From positions 1 to 16,945 of the forward strand of contig JAGFVZ010000015.1 of the NCBI GenBank assembly GCA_017640265.1: DNA of 16,945 nt, read 5' to 3'. Numbering within the stretch: position 1 is the stretch's first letter; every line of letters starts with the position of its first letter. This document shows positions 11,698 through 16,945 of the stretch, piece by piece. A program made the position numbers and the translations under genes. This stretch comes from Anoxypelagibacter denitrificans (GTDB lineage Bacteria > Pseudomonadota > Alphaproteobacteria > Pelagibacterales > Pelagibacteraceae). The notes beneath the pieces were generated by a model that saw nothing but the letters and a program-made list of their open reading frames with translations, had not been told where the DNA came from and ran no database searches.

Positions 11698-14415
11698 ATG
11701 TCAGAAAATAACTTAAATCTTCCAAAAACCTCTTTTTCAATGAAAGCTAATTTACCTTCTAAAGAACCAAAAATTTTGGAAACCTGGGATAAAATTAAAC
11801 TTTACGAGAGGTTGAGAAAAAAATCAGTAGGAAAAAAAAAATTCGTGCTTCATGATGGCCCACCCTATGCTAACGGTCATATTCATATGGGTACGGCATT
11901 AAATAAAATTTTAAAAGACGTTGTCACAAAATTTCATCAAATGAATAATCAAGATTCAATCTATGTTCCGGGTTGGGACTGTCATGGGCTTCCAATAGAG
12001 TGGAAAATTGAGGAGGAATACAAAAAAAAGAAAAAAAACAAAGATGAAGTTCCAACAAAAGAATTTCGAAAAGAATGTAGAGAGTTTGCAGAAAAATGGA
12101 TTGGTATTCACAAAAAGGAATTTAAAAGGCTAGGTGTTATAGGTGACTGGGAGAATTATTATTCTACCATGAGCTTTGATGCAGAGGCTCAAATTGTAAG
12201 AGAGTTGGGAAAATTTCTTTTAGAAGGTAGTCTTTACCGGGGATTCAAACCTGTATTGTGGTCGACGGTAGAAAAAACAGCACTAGCAGACGCTGAAGTA
12301 GAATACAAAGATCATAAGTCAAACACTATATATGCCGCGTTTCAGATAAAAAAATCAGATAAGGATTTTTTAAAAAACGCCTCAATTATTATTTGGACAA
12401 CCACACCTTGGACGATTCCAGCAAATAAGGCTTTGGCCTACAATAAAGATATCAATTATTCTGTTTTAGAACTTGATGACAAAAAGATCATTGTTGCTGA
12501 AAAACTAGTCAATTCTGTAGTGGAAAGCTGTTCACTGGGTAAATTTAAAATTTTAAAATCTTTTAAAGGCGATGCGTTTAAAAACATCGTGTGTTCGCAC
12601 CCTTTTAAAAATCTAGGATATAACTTTGATGTCCCAATGTTTGAAGCAAACTTTGTAACTCTGGAACAAGGTACTGGAATTGTTCATTGTGCTCCTAGCC
12701 ACGGTCCAGATGATTTTAATTTATGTTTAAAACACGGAATAAAAGCTGTTGAAACAGTCAATAATGACGGCAGATACACAAAGAACATACCTGTTTTTGA
12801 GGGAACTCACGTTTTTAAAGCAGATGAAATTATTATAAAAAATTTACAAGAACAAAAAAATCTCTTGGGAAGCGGCACCTTAGTTCATAGTTATCCTCAT
12901 TCTTGGAGATCCAAAGCACCTCTTGTGCACAGAGCAACACCCCAATGGTTTATTTCAATGGAAAGTCACAAACTGAGAAAGAAAGCTTTAGATGCCATTG
13001 ATCAGACTGCATTCTATCCAGAAAAAGGAAAAGCAAGAATAAGGGCTATGATCGAAACTCGTCCTGATTGGTGCATTTCGAGACAAAGATCATGGGGAGT
13101 TCCACTGCCAATTTTTGTAAACAAAAAAACAAACGAAGCTTTGAGAGATTCTGAAGTTGTGGAAAATATAGCTAAGATTTATGAAAAAGAAGGCTCGGAC
13201 TGTTGGTTCTATGACGATCCTCAAAGATTTCTAGGAAAAAAATATAAAAAAGAAGACTACATAAAATCAAACGATATAGTTGAGGTTTGGTTTGATAGCG
13301 GATCTACGCATTCCTTTGTTTTAGAAAAAAGAAAAGATTTAAAGTGGCCCGCATCAATGTATCTAGAAGGTTCAGATCAACACCGAGGCTGGTTCCATTC
13401 GTCCCTCTTAGAATCTTGCGGGACAAGAGGAAGGGCTCCTTTCGACAGTATTTTATCTCATGGTTTTGTTGTTGACGGAAAGGGAATGAAAATGTCAAAA
13501 TCTTCAGGAAACATTATCTCTCCAGAAGATATTTTAAAAAAATATGGAGCAGACATTCTAAGACTATGGGTTGCCTCTTCCGACTATGCTGAGGATTTAA
13601 GAATAGATCACTCTATATTAGAACAGCATGCCGAGTCTTACAGAAAAATAAGAAACACTTTTAGGTTTATACTAGGCAATTTACGAGATGATTTTAGTCC
13701 AAAAAACTTTAAAGAAACAAAATATCAAGAATTTCCTGAGCTTGAAAAATTAATTTTACACAAGCTCTATATTTTAAATGCAGAAATCAAAAATAATTTA
13801 AAAGACTATAATTTTCACAAACTTCAAAAAGATCTTTTAAATTTCTGTGCACTAGACCTCTCTTCATTTTATTTTGATATAAGAAAAGATGTTTTATATT
13901 GTGATGAAACAAGTTCACAAAAAAGAAAATCTTGTGTTGCCTTGCTGAATATAATCTTGGAATGTTTATTAAAATGGTATGCTCCAGTACTTTCTTTTAC
14001 CACTGAAGAAATTACGGAATTAGCAAAAAAAAATAAAAAAGCAAGTATTCACGAGGAAATTTTTCCCGAAGTTCCAGGCAATTGGAAAAATGACACTTTA
14101 TATAAAAAATGGGAAAAATTATTATCTATAAGACAACAAGTGAATATTGCTATAGAAGAAAAAAGATCAAGCAAAGTAATTGGTTCGAGCCTTGAAGCCG
14201 ATGTTGAGATTAGCTTATCAAAACAGGACTTTGATATTTTAAAAGGAATTGACGCGGAAGAGCTTTTTATAACATCTCATGTTAAGCAAAATATTTTGAA
14301 AGGAATAAAAAACGAACTAACTGTGGCTGTAAAAAAAGCTAATGGCACAAAGTGTAGTAGATGCTGGAAAATTTCAAAAAAAAAATGTGAGAGAAATCAT
14401 TGCCCGATAAAATAA
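11698..14415 (+). CDS. ileS: Isoleucyl-tRNA synthetase
   Basis: This class I synthetase (905 aa) charges tRNA-Ile and edits mischarged valine. The HIGH-type site is HMGT at about residues 63-66 (PYANGHIHMGTALNKILKD), and KMSKS is at 598-602. Between them lie the editing domain (IIWTTTPWTIPANKAL, GTGIVHCAPSHGPDDF) and PDWCISRQRSWGVPLP. The C-terminus carries a Cys cluster (CSRCW ... CERNHC) in the position of the family's zinc-binding end. The second pair is spaced C-x4-C rather than C-x2-C. The gene starts right after the ribF stop and overlaps the start of lspA by 16 nt. The ileS-lspA order is common in bacteria. Confidence 0.97.
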   Translation: MSENNLNLPKTSFSMKANLPSKEPKILETWDKIKLYERLRKKSVGKKKFVLHDGPPYANGHIHMGTALNKILKDVVTKFHQMNNQDSIYVPGWDCHGLPIEWKIEEEYKKKKKNKDEVPTKEFRKECREFAEKWIGIHKKEFKRLGVIGDWENYYSTMSFDAEAQIVRELGKFLLEGSLYRGFKPVLWSTVEKTALADAEVEYKDHKSNTIYAAFQIKKSDKDFLKNASIIIWTTTPWTIPANKALAYNKDINYSVLELDDKKIIVAEKLVNSVVESCSLGKFKILKSFKGDAFKNIVCSHPFKNLGYNFDVPMFEANFVTLEQGTGIVHCAPSHGPDDFNLCLKHGIKAVETVNNDGRYTKNIPVFEGTHVFKADEIIIKNLQEQKNLLGSGTLVHSYPHSWRSKAPLVHRATPQWFISMESHKLRKKALDAIDQTAFYPEKGKARIRAMIETRPDWCISRQRSWGVPLPIFVNKKTNEALRDSEVVENIAKIYEKEGSDCWFYDDPQRFLGKKYKKEDYIKSNDIVEVWFDSGSTHSFVLEKRKDLKWPASMYLEGSDQHRGWFHSSLLESCGTRGRAPFDSILSHGFVVDGKGMKMSKSSGNIISPEDILKKYGADILRLWVASSDYAEDLRIDHSILEQHAESYRKIRNTFRFILGNLRDDFSPKNFKETKYQEFPELEKLILHKLYILNAEIKNNLKDYNFHKLQKDLLNFCALDLSSFYFDIRKDVLYCDETSSQKRKSCVALLNIILECLLKWYAPVLSFTTEEITELAKKNKKASIHEEIFPEVPGNWKNDTLYKKWEKLLSIRQQVNIAIEEKRSSKVIGSSLEADVEISLSKQDFDILKGIDAEELFITSHVKQNILKGIKNELTVAVKKANGTKCSRCWKISKKKCERNHCPIK

Positions 14416-14888
14416 AATTAAAAAAAATTGACATCTATAGTTTTGTTTTAATTCTGATAATTTTTTCAGCAGATAGATTGTCAAAAATGTACGTTATAAA
14501 ATTAATACAAACTCAAGAGAAAGAATTTTTTATATTTGATTTTTTAAACATTACTTTGAACTGGAATACTGGAATTGCTTTTGGCTTATTAAGTTTTAAT
14601 GCAAACACAATATATCATTTAATATCTGCCTTAATTTTGCTGATAATTATTTATTTAATATATTTAATGGTTTTGAGCGACAGCTTTGGAAAATTAATGA
14701 TTTCCTTTATTATAGGCGGAGCAACAGGGAACTTATTTGATAGATTAACATATTTTGCTGTTCCAGATTTTCTTGATTTTCATATTAAAAATTATCATTG
14801 GTTTACTTTCAATATTGCTGATATTTTTATTTCCATGGGTATTTTGGTTATAATTTTAAGAGAATTTATTTTTAAGGAAAAAACATGA
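14400..14888 (+). CDS. lspA: Lipoprotein signal peptidase (signal peptidase II)
   Basis: LspA is an inner-membrane aspartyl protease that cuts the signal peptide from diacylated prolipoproteins. The 162-residue product has four membrane segments (about residues 14-30, 66-90, 95-112 and 135-155) and the conserved blocks LNWNTGIAFG, GGATGNLFDR, VPDFLDF and FNIADIFISMG, with the two catalytic Asp in the last three blocks. The start appears to be TTG at 14400, 16 nt inside ileS; no later ATG leaves the first membrane segment whole. Its stop overlaps the next gene by 4 nt (ATGA). That next gene encodes a lipoprotein, a likely substrate. Confidence 0.95.
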   Translation: MPDKIKLKKIDIYSFVLILIIFSADRLSKMYVIKLIQTQEKEFFIFDFLNITLNWNTGIAFGLLSFNANTIYHLISALILLIIIYLIYLMVLSDSFGKLMISFIIGGATGNLFDRLTYFAVPDFLDFHIKNYHWFTFNIADIFISMGILVIILREFIFKEKT

Positions 14889-15205
14889 GTATTATAAAAA
14901 AAAATTTTATTTTTATTTTTATTTTTATTTTTCTAAGCAATTGTCAAGGTTTAGGGAATTTTAAAAAAACAATGACTGGTCAAAAGGTTAATACAACAGA
15001 TGAATTTTTAATTAAAAAAAAAGATCCACTTATTTTACCCCCGCAGCATGATAAACTTCCTTTACCAAAAAGTAGCGATTTCCAAGAAAAAAAAGAGAAT
15101 ACAGTTAAGTCTATTTTGAAAACTGGCAAAAATTCTGAGATTAAAAAAAGCAGTAGTATGTCGAGCTTAGAGAAAAAAATTCTTGAAGAGTTAAGAAAAA
15201 ACTAA
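14885..15205 (+). CDS. Small lipoprotein, DUF3035 / BamF-like
   Basis: The 106-residue product opens with a short basic start, a Phe/Ile-rich membrane segment and a lipobox-like LSNC with Cys20, so it is likely an outer-membrane or inner-membrane lipoprotein. Residue -1 is Asn, which is unusual for a lipobox. After it, TTDEFLIKKKDPLILPPQHDKLPLP near residues 38-62 fits the DUF3035 pattern (PDEF...PL.IPP...LP.P), the family that includes the BamF subunit of the alphaproteobacterial outer-membrane assembly complex. The rest is charged and low in complexity. Its position directly after lspA agrees with that family in alphaproteobacteria. The signal region is encoded by an ATTTTT hexamer repeat, giving alternating Ile-Phe. 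The family call is from pattern memory and moderately sure. Confidence 0.75.
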   Translation: MSIIKKNFIFIFIFIFLSNCQGLGNFKKTMTGQKVNTTDEFLIKKKDPLILPPQHDKLPLPKSSDFQEKKENTVKSILKTGKNSEIKKSSSMSSLEKKILEELRKN

Positions 15206-15206
15206 A

Positions 15207-16355
15207 ATGACTTTTGTTAAGAAGATTAAAGATGAAATTATGAAGGATAAAAATAATTTATTTAAATCTTTCTTACCAAATTCAAAGTATAGTTTTAATT
15301 TTCAAAGTATCAAAAAATTCAATAATTTTCGGACAGTAGTTGTAATTGGAATGGGCGGTTCTATTCTTGGGACAAAAGCTATTTATTCTTTTTTAAAACA
15401 TAAAATTAAAAAAAAATTTGTTTTTATAGACAATCTTGATCAAGATTTTTTAAGCAAAATTAAACAGGAATGCAAATTAGCTAAAACTCTTTTTTTAATT
15501 GTCTCAAAATCTGGAAATACAAATGAGACAATTATAAATTCAAGTTATTTTAAATTTTTTTTTAAAAAATCAAATATAATAATTATATCTGAGAATAAAA
15601 ATAATATTTTGTATAAATTTGCAAAAAGTAAAGGATTTGATTTTATTAAACACAACCCATTTATTGGAGGAAGATATTCGGTATTTTCAGAAGCGGGAAT
15701 GTTGCCAGCTTACTTAATGGGGTTAAACCCAAAGAATTTTAAAAAAAATCTTCCTAAATTTTTAAATAGTAAAAAAATATTATCTAATTCTATAAAGCAA
15801 CTTTTAAAAATTAAAATTAAAAAATTCAAAGTTGTGATTCTTTTCAATTACGTGCCGGAGTTAAATGATTTCTTATTTTGGCTTCAGCAACTTTTAGCTG
15901 AAAGCTTGGGCAAAAAGAAAAAAGGTTTTATACCAGTTGTTTCTAACGCTCCTAAGGACCACCATAGTTTATTACAGCTATATTTAGATGGTCCCAAGGA
16001 TAAAATTTTTTATGTCTTTAGTTCTAAAAGTAAAAAAAATTTAAAATTAAATTGTGATGTTTTCGGAAAAGAAATGAGTTATTTAAACAAAAAAAGTTAC
16101 CAAGATGTCAAAGTATCACAAAAAAATGCTTTTATAGAGATTTTAAAAAAAAACAGAACTCCCTTCAGAGAGGTAGTTATTAAAAAATTTGACGAAAATA
16201 CATTGGGTAAATTATTTTTACTATTTATTTTTGAAACTATTGCACTCGGCAAAATGATGAAAATCAATCCTTTTGACCAACCAGCTGTTGAAAAAGTTAA
16301 AGTTTTAACTAAAAAGTTTCTAATTTCAAAAAAATCTTCCAAAAAAAATTTCTGA
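15207..16355 (+). CDS. pgi: Glucose-6-phosphate isomerase, short form
   Basis: The enzyme interconverts glucose 6-phosphate and fructose 6-phosphate. Sugar-isomerase-fold signatures are clear: VVVIGMGGSILGTKA near residues 44-58, the phosphate-binding VSKSGNTNET at 99-108, LLAESLGKKKKGF with the likely catalytic Glu at about 232, SNAPKDHHSLLQL with the His near 255, and NPFDQPAVEKVK near the end, holding the late catalytic Lys. At 382 residues it is much shorter than the E. coli enzyme (549), because the N-terminal part before the first sugar-isomerase domain is very short. It starts 1 nt after the stop of the lipoprotein gene, so it is the last gene of the operon. Its 3' end overlaps the opposing rsmD gene by 30 nt. 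Confidence 0.92.
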   Translation: MTFVKKIKDEIMKDKNNLFKSFLPNSKYSFNFQSIKKFNNFRTVVVIGMGGSILGTKAIYSFLKHKIKKKFVFIDNLDQDFLSKIKQECKLAKTLFLIVSKSGNTNETIINSSYFKFFFKKSNIIIISENKNNILYKFAKSKGFDFIKHNPFIGGRYSVFSEAGMLPAYLMGLNPKNFKKNLPKFLNSKKILSNSIKQLLKIKIKKFKVVILFNYVPELNDFLFWLQQLLAESLGKKKKGFIPVVSNAPKDHHSLLQLYLDGPKDKIFYVFSSKSKKNLKLNCDVFGKEMSYLNKKSYQDVKVSQKNAFIEILKKNRTPFREVVIKKFDENTLGKLFLLFIFETIALGKMMKINPFDQPAVEKVKVLTKKFLISKKSSKKNF

Positions 16356-16889
16356 ACGACCATAAATTTTATTTTGGATAATATTTAAGTGTTGATTTAT
16401 ATCCTCAGTGGAGTTTTTTTCTCTATGAAGTATAAAAACATGGTTTTTGTTCATAATATCTTTTTTTTTTAATATTTTGAAAATCTTTACATATGTTTTA
16501 TTTGTATACGGAGGATCTAAAAAAGCTAAATCAAATTTTTTTTGTAACACTAAATTGTCTAAAAATTTAAATACATCTTGAGAATAAATAATTGCTTCAT
16601 GAGTGATATTTAAATCTTCAATATTTTTTTTTAAATTTTTTAATGCATATAGATCATTTTCAACAAAAAAAACTCTTGATGTACCTCTGGAGAGGCACTC
16701 AAGACCAAATGAACCTGTGCCAGCATACAAGTCTATTACGTTAGAATTTTTAATCTCAATATTAATATTGTTTGAATGATTTAAAATATTGAAAATGTTT
16801 TCTTTTACACTATCTTTTAGAGGCCTTGTTTTTAAATTTTTAGGAAAATAGAGTTTTTTGTTTTTAAATTTACCGCTTATTATTCTCAT
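16326..16889 (-). CDS. rsmD: 16S rRNA (guanine966-N2)-methyltransferase RsmD
   Basis: RsmD methylates N2 of G966 in 16S rRNA during 30S assembly, using S-adenosylmethionine. The 187-residue product has the family opening MRIISGKFKNKKL and the TRPLKDSVKENIFNIL segment near residues 21-36. The SAM-binding motif is VIDLYAGTGSFGLECLSRG near 50-68, with FVEND after it, and the catalytic FLDPPY is near 123-128. The start at 16889 lies inside the end of the upstream gene purD (20-nt overlap), so translation is probably coupled. The 3' end runs 30 nt into pgi, which comes from the other direction, with no terminator hairpin between them. Confidence 0.94.
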   Translation of the reverse strand: MRIISGKFKNKKLYFPKNLKTRPLKDSVKENIFNILNHSNNINIEIKNSNVIDLYAGTGSFGLECLSRGTSRVFFVENDLYALKNLKKNIEDLNITHEAIIYSQDVFKFLDNLVLQKKFDLAFLDPPYTNKTYVKIFKILKKKDIMNKNHVFILHREKNSTEDINQHLNIIQNKIYGRSEIFFGRFF

Positions 16890-16944
16890 TTTTTTTAATT
16901 GCTTTCCAACCTATATCTTTTCTAAAAAAACCATCAGTCCAATT
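16870..16944 (-). CDS. purD: Phosphoribosylamine-glycine ligase, C-terminal end only (partial)
   Basis: The minus-strand frame entering from the right edge encodes NWTDGFFRKDIGWKAIKK and a short tail, then TAA at 16872-16870. This matches the C-terminal signature of PurD (HW..CF.RKDIGWRAI in E. coli), the enzyme that makes glycinamide ribonucleotide in purine synthesis. Only 24 residues are inside the window, so the call rests on this short match. It overlaps the start of rsmD by 20 nt. Confidence 0.75.
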   Translation of the reverse strand, partial: NWTDGFFRKDIGWKAIKKNENNKR

Positions 16945-16945
16945 T

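Overview
The window looks like a piece of chromosome from a streamlined, AT-rich marine alphaproteobacterium, most likely of the SAR11 / Pelagibacterales group. This is inference from several signs. Base composition is very low in GC and the proteins are rich in Lys, Asn, Ile and Phe. Genes overlap or abut. The tRNA-His lacks the usual G-1/C73 pair, as in most alphaproteobacteria. There is an alphaproteobacterial type HisRS, a HisZ-dependent short HisG, and a DUF3035/BamF-like lipoprotein next to lspA. No database search was possible.

Layout. (1) 1-998: 3' part of accA, with an unusual hydrophobic C-terminal tail. (2) 1047-1424: a cold-shock protein gene with its own promoter, a hairpin near the mRNA start and a terminator-like structure. 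(3) 1425-4719: a hairpin-rich leader, tRNA-His, then hisS-hisZ-hisG as an overlapping operon that ends in a terminator embedded in the last codons of hisG. (4) 4720-7898: an accessory region with a broken glycosyltransferase, a secreted beta-lactamase-fold serine hydrolase and a small membrane protein, separated by repeated DNA. (5) 7899-9866: groES-groEL on the minus strand behind a heat-shock (RpoH-like) promoter. (6) 9970-16355: a tight six-gene plus-strand operon: HAD hydrolase, ribF, ileS, lspA, BamF-like lipoprotein, pgi. (7) 16326-16944: purD (3' end only) and rsmD on the minus strand, converging on pgi.

The most interesting part is 4671-7910. Four places (about 4680, 5513, 6990 and 7843) carry the same layout: a perfect terminator-type hairpin with an A-run and a T-run, a spacer of 28-30 nt, then TTA(C/T)ATTC. 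In the last copy this TTACATTC is the real stop and C-terminus (Gly-Met-stop) of groEL. The other three look like decayed copies of the groEL 3' end, and one still reads Gly-Met-Arg-Met-stop. Two of them lie in a 132-bp direct repeat with 43 identical bases. CATTGCA direct repeats sit around these junctions, and a 15-bp repeat brackets the membrane-protein gene. The simplest reading is that hisG and groEL were once convergent neighbours, and that single-gene cassettes have been inserted one after another at the groEL 3' end, each restoring groEL and leaving a scar. No integrase or transposase is present in the window, so the mechanism is unknown.

The core genes serve histidine synthesis and charging, lipid synthesis, protein folding, flavin cofactors, isoleucine charging, lipoprotein maturation, outer-membrane assembly, sugar phosphate metabolism, rRNA methylation and purine synthesis. 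All are ordinary housekeeping functions apart from the details listed as findings.
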